The notes: generated from the sequence alone by a model not told the origin. A DNA stretch of 64,000 bases from Crossiella equi (GCF_017876755.1 NZ_JAGIOO010000001.1:3395786-3459785); one strand, 5' to 3'; shown: positions 33,191-43,795, numbered from the stretch's first letter. A program made the numbers and translations.

Positions 33191-34369
33191 GTGCAGCCAC
33201 TTGAGGGAACCACCGTGCTCGCCGTCGAGCAGGCCGTCGCCGTGCCGTACGCCACCCGACTGCTCGCCGACCTCGGCGCTCGGGTCATCAAGGTCGAGCG
33301 CCGGGGTGACGGCGACTTCGCGCGCGCCTACGACAGTTCCTGCGGATCGGTGTCCAGCTACTTCGCCTGGGTGAACGTGGGCAAGGAGTCGCTGACGCTG
33401 GACCTGAAGCACCCGGATGGGGCGGAGGTGCTGGCCAGACTCCTCGACCGGGTGGACGTGGTGCTGGTCAACCTCTCCCCCGCCGCGAGCCGCCGGCTCG
33501 GCCTGGACGCGGACACCCTGCGCGCCCGCCGCCCGGAGCTGGTGGTGGGCGAGCTGTCCGGCTACGGCGAACAGGGCCCGTACGCCACGCGCAAGGCCTA
33601 CGACGCGCTGATCCAGTCCGAGGCGGGCCTGATCGACCTGACCGGCGAGGGCGAGGTCACCGGCCGCGCGGGCATCTCGGTGGCCGACATCGCCGCCGGG
33701 GTGCAGCTGCACGCCGCGGTGCTGGCCGCGCTGCTGCGCCAGGCGCGCACCGGCGAGGGCGCCACGCTGCGGCTGACGCTGCTGGAGGCGCTGGCCGAGT
33801 GGATGCACCAGCCGATGCTCTACGCCACCGGCACGGGCGTGGTGCCGCCGCGCACCGGGGCGCACCACGCGAGCATCGCGCCGTACGGGCCGTTCCGCTG
33901 CGGCGACGGCGAGACCGTGCACCTGGCGGTGCAGAACGACGGCCAGTGGCGCCGACTGTGCGGGGTGGCCGGGCAGCCCGGGCTGGCACAGGACGAGCGC
34001 TTCCGCACGGTGTCGGGGCGGGTGGCCAACCGCGCCCAGCTGCACGCCGCCCTGCAGACCGCCTTCGACGCGCTGACCGGGGCCCAGCTGCTGGCCGCCC
34101 TGGACGCCGCGGACGTGCCCGCCGCCCGCACCCGCAGCGTGCTGGACCTGGCCGAGCACCCGCAGCTGGCGGTCCGGGAGCGTTGGACCGAGGTCGCGGT
34201 GCCCGGCCGCGGACCGGTGCGGATGCTGCGCCCGCCGGTGGACCACTCGGGCTGGAAGTGGGCGCCGGGCCGGGTGCCGGAGCTGGGGCAGGACACCGAT
34301 GCGGTACTTGACTGGCTCGGCTATCACCCGGAGGAGAGAGACGTTCTCCGACAGGCCGGGGTTGTCTAG
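33191..34369 (+). CDS. CaiB/BaiF-family CoA-transferase
   Basis: A 392-residue class III CoA-transferase. The N-terminus LEGTTVLAVEQAVAVPYATRLLADLGARVIKVE is typical. VGKESLTLDLKHPDG follows, and the catalytic aspartate is Asp138 in KAYDALIQSEAG. Class III enzymes include formyl-CoA:oxalate transferase, but also many others acting on carnitine, benzylsuccinate and so on. The adjacent OFA transporter and FdhD make an oxalate/formate role attractive but not proven. The GTG at 33191 lies 18 bases after fdhD. Confidence 0.87.
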   Translation: MQPLEGTTVLAVEQAVAVPYATRLLADLGARVIKVERRGDGDFARAYDSSCGSVSSYFAWVNVGKESLTLDLKHPDGAEVLARLLDRVDVVLVNLSPAASRRLGLDADTLRARRPELVVGELSGYGEQGPYATRKAYDALIQSEAGLIDLTGEGEVTGRAGISVADIAAGVQLHAAVLAALLRQARTGEGATLRLTLLEALAEWMHQPMLYATGTGVVPPRTGAHHASIAPYGPFRCGDGETVHLAVQNDGQWRRLCGVAGQPGLAQDERFRTVSGRVANRAQLHAALQTAFDALTGAQLLAALDAADVPAARTRSVLDLAEHPQLAVRERWTEVAVPGRGPVRMLRPPVDHSGWKWAPGRVPELGQDTDAVLDWLGYHPEERDVLRQAGVV

Positions 34370-34497
34370 TCACGATCCGTGACAGTGTGTTCTGAATCAC
34401 CCCCACTCGTGGCGAACCTGAGACGTGAAAATGGCGTCTGCCAGGTAACGCGAACGGAGCAGGACGCGGTATCCCTTCGGGAGGAGGTGTGCGGGGA

Positions 34498-35409
34498 GTG
34501 GTGCAGATCAGTGGGGGTCTCGTCACCCGGCGCACGGTGCTGTGGGGAGCACTGGCGGGGGCGGCCGCGGTCACGGCAGCTGGGGTCACGCTGAGTGAGG
34601 GAAACCTCGCGCACATGGACCCGGAAGTTCTGCGCACGCTGGCGGCGTCGGGCACCGGCCCGAGCACGCAGTCGGGCGCCAAGGGCACGGTGCGGGTGGA
34701 GAAGGTGTTCTCGGCCCAGCGCGACCGCGAGGTCGAGCTGGTGACGGTGTCCCCGCAGGCAGACCGCAGCGGGCTGCCGGTGTGCCTGCTGCTGCACGGC
34801 CGTTTCGGCTCGGCCCGCACGGCCTCGCCGGGCGCGCTGCCCTCGGCACTGGCCTCGGCGGTCGCCCGCGGCCAGGTGCCGCCGTTCGCCTACGTCGCGG
34901 TGGACGGGGGCGGCAACAACTACTGGCACCCGCACTCCGGCGACAACCCGATGGGCATGCTGCTGGAGGACCTGCCGCGCTGGCTGGCCGAACGCGGCCT
35001 GGGCGGCGCGGACGGGCAGCCGTTCGCGGTGGCGGGCATCTCCATGGGCGGTTTCGGCGCGCTGCTCTACACGCGCCGCCGCCAGGAGCTGGGCCGCCCG
35101 GTGCGCGCGGTGGCCGCGATCTCGCCCGCGCTGATGAACTGGAACGAGATGAGCAAGCGCAAGGCCTTCCGGGACCGCGCCGAGTGGGAGTCGATGAACC
35201 CGCTCAAGCACATCGACAAGCTCGGCACCGCCCGCGTGGGCCTGTGGTGCGGCACCGAGGACAGTTTCATCGACGGCACCCGCCAGTTCATCCGCCAGGC
35301 CCGCCCGCTGGTCGGCGTCACCGGCCCGGGCCGCCACGACGGCAAGTACTTCGACCGGGTCAGCCCGGACATGGTGCGTTTCATCGGCAGGCACGTGCCC
35401 CAGGTCTGA
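34498..35409 (+). CDS. Exported alpha/beta-hydrolase (esterase-like)
   Basis: A 303-residue protein with a twin-arginine-like N-terminus (TRRTVLWGALAGAAAVTAAG) and an esterase-D-type fold. It has CLLLHGRFGSARTAS, the nucleophile elbow GISMGGFG, an Asp in GTEDSFIDG and a His in GRHDGKYF. It should act on esters outside the membrane. AGGAGG at 34482-34487 lies ten bases before the GTG at 34498; GTG codons at 34489 and 34501 are alternatives. No neighbour defines a substrate. Confidence 0.8.
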   Translation: MVQISGGLVTRRTVLWGALAGAAAVTAAGVTLSEGNLAHMDPEVLRTLAASGTGPSTQSGAKGTVRVEKVFSAQRDREVELVTVSPQADRSGLPVCLLLHGRFGSARTASPGALPSALASAVARGQVPPFAYVAVDGGGNNYWHPHSGDNPMGMLLEDLPRWLAERGLGGADGQPFAVAGISMGGFGALLYTRRRQELGRPVRAVAAISPALMNWNEMSKRKAFRDRAEWESMNPLKHIDKLGTARVGLWCGTEDSFIDGTRQFIRQARPLVGVTGPGRHDGKYFDRVSPDMVRFIGRHVPQV

Positions 35410-35428
35410 GGCACGCGCCCGCCCAGGC

Positions 35429-36790
35429 TCAGGCCCGCACGGCCTTCGCGGCGTCGGCCATGCCGTAGCCGTAGAAGTTCGTCCGCCCGTCCGTGTCGGT
35501 GGTGCAGCGCGCGTCACCGGCCGGGCAGGGCAGCGGGGTGACCGCGGTGCGCACCAGCAGGCTCTTCAGCACGCTCGGCGAGACCCGTCCGTGCCTGCTG
35601 GCCAGCAGCGCGAGCACCCCGGTCACCTTCGGTGCGGCACCCGAGGTGCCCCCGAAGCCGCCGTAGCCGCCGCCCGGGACGAGCGAGAGCGCGATGGCCG
35701 GGCCCTCACCCACCGGCGGCACCTGGGCGCGGTCCCCGGAGGGCGCGGTCACGCTCACCACGCCCGCGCCGAAGTCGCTGTACCCGGCCAGGCGCTTCTC
35801 GTAGCCGGTGGCGGACACGGTGACCACCTCGGGCAGCTGGTTGGGCAGCATCCGGCAGTTCCTGTCGATGGCCTGCTGCCCCTCGGGGCGCAGCGGGTCC
35901 TTGGCCGGGTTGGTCAGGTCGGTGGCGAAGTTGCCCGCCGAGGCCACGTGCAGCACGCCCCGCAGATGCGCGAACCGCACGGCCCGGGTGATCGCCTCGA
36001 TGGCCACCTTCTCCCCCACGCGGTCGGCGCACAGGAAGGCGAACGGCCCGCTGGACCAGCTGCCGTTGGTGAGGGTGAACCGGTGCTGGGCGGCCCACAT
36101 GAAGCCGCACACCACGCCCTCGGGGTCGATGTAGCCGTCCGAGGGCCGCATCACCTGCACGGAGGCGATCCGCACCCCGGGGGCGACCCCGGTGATGCCC
36201 TTGCCGTCCGCGGCCGAGGCGAGCACACCCGCGACGCCGGTGCCGTGCGACTCCTTCGGGCCCCAGGCCTCCGGGCGCGGGTCGGCCTTGCCGGTGTCGC
36301 AGCCCGCGGACAGCTCCGGGGCGAAGGCGCCCTTGAGCTCGGGGTGCGCGCCGTCCACACCGGTGTCCAGGACACCGACCACGACCTCGCGGCGGCCGGT
36401 GGTGACCTGGTGCGCCTCGGGCACCCGCAGCTGGCGCATGTCCCACTGCTCACCGGTGCGGTCCGGCGGCTCCTCGGCCAGGGCCAGCGCCCCGGCGCCG
36501 GTGGCGTCCCGCCGCGTCTTGGCCGCGCTGACCGCCCGGTCCACCCCGAACCGGGTGTCGAAGGCGGCGTCCGCGTTGACCACGGCCACGCCGATCTCGG
36601 GGTGGTAGGCGAGCGTGGTGCCGCACTGGGCGGTCACCTGGCGCTCGGCGCTGGCGGCCGGGGTGTACGGCGCGAACAGCGCGGTGAAGGTGAACTCGGC
36701 GGGCGCGCAGTCGGCGGGCGCGGCGACCGCGGGCGCGGCGGGTACGAGCAGGGCGAGGGCGGTCAGCCCGGCAACGGATCGAAGGATCAC
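35429..36790 (-). CDS. Secreted S8 (subtilisin-family) serine protease
   Basis: A 453-residue protein with a signal peptide (LTALALLVPAAPAVAAPADC) and a propeptide-like region to about 115. The catalytic triad lies in VLDTGVDG (Asp), ESHGTGVAGV (His) and GGTSGAAPKVTG (Ser). Cysteines recur through the mature part, suggesting disulfides. It resembles mycosins in triad context but lacks a C-terminal membrane anchor and has no type VII secretion neighbours. The GTG at 36790 is the only start that gives a full signal peptide. It follows the RBBP9-like gene by 12 bases. Confidence 0.88.
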   Translation of the reverse strand: MILRSVAGLTALALLVPAAPAVAAPADCAPAEFTFTALFAPYTPAASAERQVTAQCGTTLAYHPEIGVAVVNADAAFDTRFGVDRAVSAAKTRRDATGAGALALAEEPPDRTGEQWDMRQLRVPEAHQVTTGRREVVVGVLDTGVDGAHPELKGAFAPELSAGCDTGKADPRPEAWGPKESHGTGVAGVLASAADGKGITGVAPGVRIASVQVMRPSDGYIDPEGVVCGFMWAAQHRFTLTNGSWSSGPFAFLCADRVGEKVAIEAITRAVRFAHLRGVLHVASAGNFATDLTNPAKDPLRPEGQQAIDRNCRMLPNQLPEVVTVSATGYEKRLAGYSDFGAGVVSVTAPSGDRAQVPPVGEGPAIALSLVPGGGYGGFGGTSGAAPKVTGVLALLASRHGRVSPSVLKSLLVRTAVTPLPCPAGDARCTTDTDGRTNFYGYGMADAAKAVRA

Positions 36791-36802
36791 CCGAACGTTG
36801 TA

Positions 36803-37405
36803 CTACGACCGCAGCGCCGTTCGACTGTCCACCGGGCTGGCGGCACGACCGAGGGTCCAGTCCAGCACCGACGGCCACGCCCCGTACCCGGTGTCGCCGT
36901 CCAACTGCTCGCCGCCCGGCACCAGGTCGAGGTCCACGCCCAGAGCGCGGGCGTAGGCGTAGGCGTCGACCCGGGAGCAGTACGGGTCACCCTGGCCCAC
37001 GACCAGGCGGGTGGTGCTCGCGGCCCGGCGCAGCGACCGCGCGTCCAGCGGCGGCGGGTTGAAGCCGTGCACCTCGGGGTGCGCCCAGCTCGGCGCGGGC
37101 GGCGAGACCAGCAGCACGCGGTGCGCGCGCCGGTCCCGGCCGGAGAGCGTGCGGGCGTGGTGCAGCCACAGCGTGGCGCCCAGGGAGTGCCCCAGCACCA
37201 CGAGGTCGGCCGAGGGCGGCGCGGCGGCCAGGCTCGCTCTCAGGGGCGGCAGCCAGGCCTCCCGCGAGGGCCGGTCCGGGTCGGGCAGGACGGGCTGGTC
37301 CACAGCCACCCCGGCCCCTCGGAGCTCGGCGGCCAGCCAGGTCAGCCAGTGCTCGCGGGGGGCGCCCCGCCAGCCGGGCAGCAGGACCACGTGCAACGCG
37401 CGCAT
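36803..37405 (-). CDS. RBBP9/YdeN-type alpha/beta-hydrolase
   Basis: A 200-residue small serine-hydrolase-like protein. It has MRALHVVLLPGWRGAPREHW, the nucleophile elbow LVVLGHSLGATLWL, an Asp in VVGQGDPYCS and LVPGGEQLDGDTGYGAWP. The Gly-Asp and terminal His pattern is weaker than in larger hydrolases. Cytosolic. It precedes the subtilase gene on the same strand. The substrate is unknown. Confidence 0.8.
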   Translation of the reverse strand: MRALHVVLLPGWRGAPREHWLTWLAAELRGAGVAVDQPVLPDPDRPSREAWLPPLRASLAAAPPSADLVVLGHSLGATLWLHHARTLSGRDRRAHRVLLVSPPAPSWAHPEVHGFNPPPLDARSLRRAASTTRLVVGQGDPYCSRVDAYAYARALGVDLDLVPGGEQLDGDTGYGAWPSVLDWTLGRAASPVDSRTALRS

Positions 37406-37496
37406 GATCCAGACATACCGCGCGAAACCCCCTGCCGGGTCACCTCGCGGGGCAAGATGACCTGATCAGGGGGCTTCGTCGGGTTGCTCCAGACGG

Positions 37497-38777
<1,281 letters not shown>

Positions 38778-38940
38778 GGCCGTTGACCTCTGTCCCCTCT
38801 GGCGCGTCCTGCCGACGCGCCTGGCCGTGTTCGCTGTTGACGGTACCCGCACTACCCCTGACTGCGGGAGGTCGACAAGCTCTCTGAAGCGTTCAGTCGT
38901 GTCACTGAATACCCCATGAGTGCCCTCAGCCTCCCCCGAT

Positions 38941-38979
38941 CACGCCGAGCACCGCCAGCCTCACGCGGCGCTCGGCGTG
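38941..38979 (-). terminator. Hairpin downstream of clpP2
   Basis: Ten-base arms CACGCCGAGC (38941-38950) and complement (38970-38979), extended inward by CCGC/GCGG after one mismatch, with a nine-base loop. It lies 35 bases after the clpP2 stop on the leftward strand. There is no T run, so it may be a weak terminator or an attenuator before clpX. Confidence 0.5.
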
Positions 38980-39013
38980 TCGCAGGTCACGAATAGTGGT
39001 TCTCCGGGGCAGG

Positions 39014-39643
39014 TCAGCTCTGGGCCGACAGCTTCCGGTACGGAAGCACCGTGTCGATGATGCCGTACTCCTGGGCCTCGTCCGCGGTGAGGATCTTGTC
39101 GCGGTCGATGTCCTGGCGGACCTGCTCCGGGGTCTTGCTGGTGTGCCGCGCCAACGTGGTCTCGAGCTGGCGGCGGATGCGGTCGATCTCGCGGGCCTGG
39201 ATCTCCAGGTCGGACACCTGACCGTACACGCCCTCGGTGGCGGGCTGGTGGATCAGGATCCGGGCGTTGGGCAGCGCGCCGCGCTTGCCTGGAGTGCCCG
39301 CCGCCAGCAGCACGGCGGCCGCGGAGGCGGCCTGGCCCAGGCAGAAGGTGGCGATGTCCGGGCGGATGTACTGCATGGTGTCGTAGATCGCCATCAGCGA
39401 CGTGAACGATCCGCCGGGCGAGTTGATGTACATGGTGATGTCGCGGTCCGGGTCGTCGGACTCCAGGAACAGCAACTGCGCCATGACGTCGTTGGCCGAC
39501 GCGTCGTCGATCTGCACCCCGAGGAAGATGATGCGCTCCTCGAAGAGCTTGTTGTACGGGTTGGACTCCTTGACGCCGTAGCTCGTGCGCTCGACGAAGG
39601 ACGGCAGGATGTAACGGGACTGCGGCCGGTACAGCTCGCTCAT
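39014..39643 (-). CDS. clpP2: ClpP2 protease subunit
   Basis: A 209-residue peptidase subunit that stacks with ClpP1 in actinobacteria. The triad is Ser in GQAASAAAV, His in ARILIHQP and Asp in [28 protein letters not shown] and the extended N-terminus [16 protein letters not shown] mark it as the ClpP2 type. It lies 26 bases after clpP1, clearly one operon. The gene order clpP1-clpP2 then clpX matches mycobacteria. Confidence 0.96.
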   Translation of the reverse strand: MSELYRPQSRYILPSFVERTSYGVKESNPYNKLFEERIIFLGVQIDDASANDVMAQLLFLESDDPDRDITMYINSPGGSFTSLMAIYDTMQYIRPDIATFCLGQAASAAAVLLAAGTPGKRGALPNARILIHQPATEGVYGQVSDLEIQAREIDRIRRQLETTLARHTSKTPEQVRQDIDRDKILTADEAQEYGIIDTVLPYRKLSAQS

Positions 39644-39669
39644 CGTTCTACTCCTCTGTACTCGGGCTG

Positions 39670-40284
39670 TCAGCCGCGCGGCAGCTGGCTGGCGGAGGTG
39701 GCCACGTGGTCGATGAAGCCGTACTCCTTGGCTTCCTCGGCCGTGAACCAGCGGTCGCGGTCGGAGTCCGCGATGATCTTCTCGATCGGCTGGCCGGTCT
39801 GCGTGGCGATGAGCTCCGCCATCTCCCGCTTGTGCTTGATCAGCATCTCCGCCTGGATCGCGATGTCCGCGGCGGTACCGCCGAGGCCCGCGGAGGGCTG
39901 GTGCATCATGATGCGGGCGTGCGGCAGCGCGGAGCGCTTGCCCCGGGCACCCGCGGAGAGCAGGAACTGCCCCATGGAGGCCGCCAGGCCCATGGCCACG
40001 GTGGCCACGTCGGGCTTGATCAGCTCCATCGTGTCGTAGATCGCCATGCCCGCGGTGACGGAGCCACCGGGGGAGTTGATGTAGAGGTAGATGTCGCGCT
40101 CGTCGTCTTCGGCCGCGAGCAGCAGCAGCTGAGCGCAGATCTGGTTCGCGATGTTCTCCTCGACCTGGGAACCCAGGACGATGATGCGCTCACGGAGCAG
40201 CCGCTCGTACACCGAGTCGTTGAGCGTCAGCCCTGCGTTGCCAGCCCGCATCTGGGGCGCCGGGACGGTCGGGTACTGCGTCAC
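39670..40284 (-). CDS. clpP1: ClpP1 protease subunit
   Basis: A 204-residue peptidase subunit. Catalytic Ser in GLAASMGQF, His in ARIMMHQP and Asp in [30 protein letters not shown] is present. The GTG at 40284 gives a 15-residue N-terminal stretch that is normally processed. It is the first gene of the clpP1-clpP2 operon, separated from tig by a long perfect hairpin. No clear ClgR-type site was found in the 132-base gap. Confidence 0.96.
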   Translation of the reverse strand: MTQYPTVPAPQMRAGNAGLTLNDSVYERLLRERIIVLGSQVEENIANQICAQLLLLAAEDDERDIYLYINSPGGSVTAGMAIYDTMELIKPDVATVAMGLAASMGQFLLSAGARGKRSALPHARIMMHQPSAGLGGTAADIAIQAEMLIKHKREMAELIATQTGQPIEKIIADSDRDRWFTAEEAKEYGFIDHVATSASQLPRG

Positions 40285-40330
40285 GTGTGCCTGCCTTTGG
40301 TCTGTGGACGATCTCTACAAACGACCCTAA

Positions 40331-40372
40331 CGAACGCGGGCGGTGTCGTACTCCCGACACCGCCCGCGTTCG
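40331..40372. terminator. Long perfect hairpin between tig and clpP1
   Basis: Eighteen-base perfect arms at 40331-40348 and 40355-40372 (CGAACGCGGGCGGTGTCG and complement) with a six-base loop. It lies 45 bases after the tig stop. The leftward strand has a T-containing but not T-rich stretch after it, so it is likely the tig terminator, perhaps partly read through into clpP1. Confidence 0.75.
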
Positions 40373-40416
40373 CTATCAGCGTGTTCCGGAATTTTCTCCG
40401 GGCACCGCCGCGAAGA

Positions 40417-41781
40417 TCACTCCGCCGCGGACTCGGCCGCCTCGGCCTCGTCCTTCTTGTTGACGCTGCCGAACAGCTCCTCCAGGTCGACCTTGTTGCC
40501 GGAGGCGTCGGTGACCGTGGCCTGCGCCACCACACCGGCAAGGGCCTTGCCGCGGCGCACGTCGGCGTAGATGGCGCCGAGCTGGCCGGACTGCTGGGCG
40601 CGCTGGACGTACTCGTCCGGGCTGATGCCGAAGCTCTGCGCCTGGTAGACGATGCGCTCGGTCAGCTCCTGGTCGGAGACGGAGGTGTTCTCCGCGTCGG
40701 CGATGGCGTCCAGCACGAGCTGGGTCTTCACCGTCCGCTCGGACTCCTCGCGGGCCTCGGCGTTGAACTCGTCCAGGGTCTTGTCCTGGGTCTTGAGCCA
40801 CTCCTCGAGGCGGGCCTCGTCGTGGTCGAAGCGGTGGACCGCGTCGTGCTTGCGGACCTCGACCTCGGCCTCGACGGCGGCCTCGGGCAGCGGAACCTCG
40901 GTGGCGGCGAGCAGGGCCTCGAGGACCTTGTCGCGGGCCTCCATGCCCTGCTGCATCGCCTTGACGCGGCCCAGGCGGGTCCGCAGGTCGGCCTTCAGCT
41001 CGTCCAGGGTGTCGAACTCGCTGGCCAGCTGGGCGAACTCGTCGTCCAGCTCGGGCAGCTGCCGCTCCTTGACGGTCTGCACGGTCACGTTGACCGAGGC
41101 CTCGCGGCCCGCGTGCGCACCGGCCACCAGGGTGGTGGTGAACGACTTGGTCTCGCCGGCGGACGCGCCGACCAGGGCCTCGTCGATGCCCTCCACGAGC
41201 TGGCCGGAGCCGATCTCGTAGGACAGGCCGTTGGTACGGGCGTCCTCGACCTCTTCGCCGTCCACCGTGGCGGACAGGTCGACCGAGACGAAGTCGCCGT
41301 TCGCGGCCGGGCGCTCAACGCCGACCAGGCTGCCGAAGCGAGCGCGCAGCTCGTCCAGCTGACCGGTCACGTCCTCGTCGGCGACCTCCACGTCCTCGAC
41401 GGTGACCGCGAGCTCGCCGAAGGCGGGCACGGTGATGTCGGGGCGGATGTCGACCTCGGCGGTGAACTCCAGGAACTCGCCGTCCTCGATCTTGGTGACG
41501 TCGATCTCCGGGCGGCCCAGGGTCTTGACCTCACCGGCGTTGACCGCCTCGAGGTACTTGGCCGGGATGGCCTCGTTGACGACCTCGTCCAGGACGACGC
41601 CGCGGCCGAGGCGGGACTCCAGCACCCGGGCGGGCGCCTTGCCCGGCCGGAAGCCGGGGATCCGGACCTGCTTGGCCAGCTTGCGGTATGCCCGGTCGAA
41701 GCTCGGCTTGAGCTCGTCGAACGGCACCTCGACGTTGATCCGGACGCGCGTCGGGCTCAGCTGCTCGACGGTGCTCTTCAC
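40417..41781 (-). CDS. tig: Trigger factor chaperone
   Basis: A 454-residue ribosome-bound peptidyl-prolyl isomerase and chaperone. The N-terminal domain has the ribosome-binding signature FRPGKAPARV, and a FKBP-like middle domain (about 160-240) includes GRPAANGDFVSVDLSATVDG-type sequence. A helical C-terminal domain ends in an acidic, Ala/Glu-rich tail. The GTG at 41781 has GGAGA five bases upstream. It comes just before clpP1, the usual actinobacterial order. Confidence 0.96.
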   Translation of the reverse strand: MKSTVEQLSPTRVRINVEVPFDELKPSFDRAYRKLAKQVRIPGFRPGKAPARVLESRLGRGVVLDEVVNEAIPAKYLEAVNAGEVKTLGRPEIDVTKIEDGEFLEFTAEVDIRPDITVPAFGELAVTVEDVEVADEDVTGQLDELRARFGSLVGVERPAANGDFVSVDLSATVDGEEVEDARTNGLSYEIGSGQLVEGIDEALVGASAGETKSFTTTLVAGAHAGREASVNVTVQTVKERQLPELDDEFAQLASEFDTLDELKADLRTRLGRVKAMQQGMEARDKVLEALLAATEVPLPEAAVEAEVEVRKHDAVHRFDHDEARLEEWLKTQDKTLDEFNAEAREESERTVKTQLVLDAIADAENTSVSDQELTERIVYQAQSFGISPDEYVQRAQQSGQLGAIYADVRRGKALAGVVAQATVTDASGNKVDLEELFGSVNKKDEAEAAESAAE

Positions 41782-42029
41782 GTATTCTCCTCGTGCGAAC
41801 AAAATCAGAAGCGTGCGAAGCACCCGAGCGCAGCGGCGCCGGGTCCTCCGGGCGAGTCTAGGCGAGTCCGCGGGGCGCTCCGGGCCGGGGTGTGGGACAA
41901 CGGGAGACTCCGCCCGCGCTGCGTGATCGCCCGATGACTCCGGGTCGTCGGACAGTTGTGCGCGAAACCCCTCGTTGCCTACGCTCGACGCCTGGCTCCC
42001 CCGCCACCGGTCCGCATACGGGAGGGCGC

Positions 42030-42638
42030 GTGGACAGCACACCGGCCTTGCCCCCGCTGCGCATCCTGGTCGCCGACGACCACCCCCTGTTCCGCATCGG
42101 CCTGCGCGAACTGCTCACCCGGGACGGCCACACGGTCGTGGGCCTGGCCGCCGACGGCATGGAGGCGGTCCGCCTGGCCCGCGAGGAGTCCCCGGACCTG
42201 GTCCTGCTGGACCTGACCATGCCGGTCATGGACGGCCACGAGGCGGCCACCCGGATCATCCGGGCCAATCCGGCCACCAAGGTCATCATCCTGACGGTCG
42301 CCGAGGACCACGACGCGATCCTGAACTCGATCAAGTCCGGCGCCTCGGGCCATCTGCTCAAGGGCGCGGGCCCGGCGGAGCTGCGCGAGGCGATCACGAA
42401 GGCGCTGCGCGAGGGCGAGGGCCCACCGGCCCCGAGGACCTCCCCGGACCTGACCCCGCGCGAACAGCAGCTGCTGCGCCTGCTGTCGAGGCAGCTGGAC
42501 AACGCGACGATCGCCGAACACCTGCTGCTGAGCCCGAAGACGGTGCGCAACACGATCACGAAGATCCAGAGCAAGCTGGGCCTGAAGGACCGCAACAGCC
42601 TGATCAGGTACGGCGTGAAACACGGCCTGGACGAATAG
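42030..42638 (+). CDS. NarL/FixJ-family response regulator, orphan
   Basis: A 202-residue regulator. The receiver domain has Asp16-Asp17 and phosphoacceptor Asp61 (LVLLDLTMPVMDG). The LuxR-type helix-turn-helix (about 140-200) has LTPREQQLLRLLSRQLDNATIAEHLLLSPKTVRNTITKIQ-like order. No histidine kinase is adjacent. The GTG at 42030 has GGAGG four bases upstream. A possible promoter is TTGTGC (41956) and TACGCT (41980) with 18 bases between. It is divergent from tig. Confidence 0.9.
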   Translation: MDSTPALPPLRILVADDHPLFRIGLRELLTRDGHTVVGLAADGMEAVRLAREESPDLVLLDLTMPVMDGHEAATRIIRANPATKVIILTVAEDHDAILNSIKSGASGHLLKGAGPAELREAITKALREGEGPPAPRTSPDLTPREQQLLRLLSRQLDNATIAEHLLLSPKTVRNTITKIQSKLGLKDRNSLIRYGVKHGLDE

Positions 42639-42690
42639 CCCCGGACCGGCCCAGAGGCAACCACACCGGAGAGACCACCACACCGCAGAG

Positions 42691-42784
42691 GCGACCACGC
42701 TGGTTCAACACCAACCACACCACGGGACTCGGTAGACCCGGACCGAACGCGAGCACGCTGGTTCGGCACCAACCGCACCGTGGG
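42691..42784. repeat. Imperfect 36-bp direct repeat pair
   Basis: Two copies, 42691-42726 and 42749-42784, share the core CACGCTGGTT and CACCAACC; each contains a GGTT/AACC dyad. They lie in the gap between the NarL-type gene and tRNA-Pro. No function is evident. Confidence 0.5.
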
Positions 42785-42787
42785 GGT

Positions 42788-42807
42788 CCGGGGGCTCGGG
42801 CCCCCGG
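42788..42807. terminator. GC-rich hairpin
   Basis: CCGGGGGC (42788-42795) and GCCCCCGG (42800-42807) with a TCGG loop, between the + strand regulator gene and the - strand tRNA-Pro. No T run on either side; it could end either transcript. Confidence 0.45.
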
Positions 42808-42867
42808 GTCAGCACACAGATGAGCTGGGCCCAGCGAAAGCTGGGCACAGTCCACCCACTCATCGGG

Positions 42868-42941
42868 TCGGGATGACAGGATTTGAACCTGCGACCCTCC
42901 GCTCCCAAAGCGGATGCGCTACCAAGCTGCGCCACATCCCG
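42868..42941 (-). tRNA. tRNA-Pro (TGG anticodon)
   Basis: A 74-base cloverleaf on the minus strand. The acceptor stem is CGGGATG/CATCCCG with A73. The anticodon stem TCCGC/GCGGA carries the loop TTTGGGA, anticodon TGG, and the T-loop is GGTTCAAATCC. It reads CCA and related proline codons. No CCA is encoded. Confidence 0.96.
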
Positions 42942-43010
42942 GGGTACTGCGTGGAAACCATACCGCGCGGCACGCTAGGCTTACGATCGAGCCTGGGCAA
43001 CCGGGCCCAC

Positions 43011-43081
43011 GCGGGCGTAGCTCAATGGTAGAGCCCTAGTCTTCCAAACTAGCTACGCGGGTTCGATTCCCGTCGCCCGCT
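43011..43081 (+). tRNA. tRNA-Gly (TCC anticodon)
   Basis: A 71-base cloverleaf. The acceptor stem is GCGGGCG/CGCCCGC, the anticodon stem CTAGT/ACTAG with loop CTTCCAA, anticodon TCC, and the T-loop is GGTTCGATTCC. The 3' CCA is encoded right after the discriminator T at 43081. Its 5' end lies 69 bases from the end of the divergent tRNA-Pro. Confidence 0.96.
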
Positions 43082-43107
43082 CCAGCGCGTCAGCGCAGCT
43101 CAACCAC

Positions 43108-43145
43108 CAGAGGGACCGTCCACACCGGACGGTCCCTCTGCTTTT
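43108..43145 (+). terminator. Intrinsic terminator after tRNA-Gly
   Basis: Fourteen-base perfect arms (CAGAGGGACCGTCC at 43108-43121, complement at 43127-43140) with a five-base loop and CTTTT after it. It stops the tRNA-Gly transcript before the tetR promoter. Confidence 0.9.
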
Positions 43146-43156
43146 GCCCCGAGACG

Positions 43157-43176
43157 TACCTAACGACCGTCAGGTA
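43157..43176. promoter_or_regulatory. 20-bp near-palindrome, probable TetR operator
   Basis: TACCTAACGA followed by CCGTCAGGTA; eight of ten positions pair. It ends 13 bases before the tetR ATG, the classic position for an autoregulatory TetR-family operator. Confidence 0.6.
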
Positions 43177-43189
43177 AGCTCCGAGGCTG

Positions 43190-43795
43190 ATGCCAGGAAC
43201 ACGCAAACGCCTCAGCCCGGCCGAGCGCCGGGCGGTCATCCTGCGCGCCGCCTCGGGGGTGTTCGCCGAACGCGGGTACGCGGGCGCGGCCATGCGCGAG
43301 GTGGCCGCGGCCGCCGGGATCACCACCCCGGTCCTCTACGACCACTTCGCGGCCAAGGACGCGCTCTACCGCGCGGTGGTGGCGCACCACGCCGGGGAGC
43401 TGAACCGCAGCTGGTCCGACCCGCCCGGGGACCTGTCCCCGGAACGACTGGTCCGCCACACGCTGCACCTGATCTTCGACTGGATCGAGCACAACCCGGT
43501 GGGCTGGCGCCTGCTCTTCGGCCCTCCCCCGGCGGACCCGGCCGTCACCGAGGCCCACCAGCAGGGCCAGTCCGACGCGAGCAAGGCCCTGACCGCCCTG
43601 CTGCACCGCCTCCCGCTCCCCACCACCGACGGTCTGCCACCCGGCAAGACCGCCGAGGCACTGGCCGAGGCGACCAAGTGGACGCTGAACGCGATGGCCA
43701 CCTGGTGGCTGCGCAACCCGGACCTCCCGCGCACCCAGGTGGAATCCCTGACCGCCGACCTGATCTGGCGAGGCCTGCACGGCCTCACGACCTGA
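43190..43795 (+). CDS. TetR-family transcriptional regulator
   Basis: A 201-residue repressor. The N-terminal helix-turn-helix (about 12-55) reads RRAVILRAASGVFAERGYAG, MREVAAAAGITTPVLYDHF and KDALYRAVV. The C-terminal ligand domain is helical with WIEHNPVGWRLLFGPPP. A near-palindrome precedes it and a SnoaL-like gene follows after 8 bases, probably its target. The ATG has GAGG three bases upstream. The ligand is unknown. Confidence 0.9.
   Translation: MPGTRKRLSPAERRAVILRAASGVFAERGYAGAAMREVAAAAGITTPVLYDHFAAKDALYRAVVAHHAGELNRSWSDPPGDLSPERLVRHTLHLIFDWIEHNPVGWRLLFGPPPADPAVTEAHQQGQSDASKALTALLHRLPLPTTDGLPPGKTAEALAEATKWTLNAMATWWLRNPDLPRTQVESLTADLIWRGLHGLTT

Noticed and set aside
35429-36790. Subtilase as a mycosin of a type VII secretion locus
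   Set aside because: It lacks the C-terminal membrane anchor, and no other secretion component is in the window; the WXG-like genes are 5 kb away and oppositely placed.
37428-37473. CCCCCTG/CAGGGGG pair as clpX terminator
   Set aside because: The arms are only seven bases and 32 bases apart, with no T run; too weak to call.
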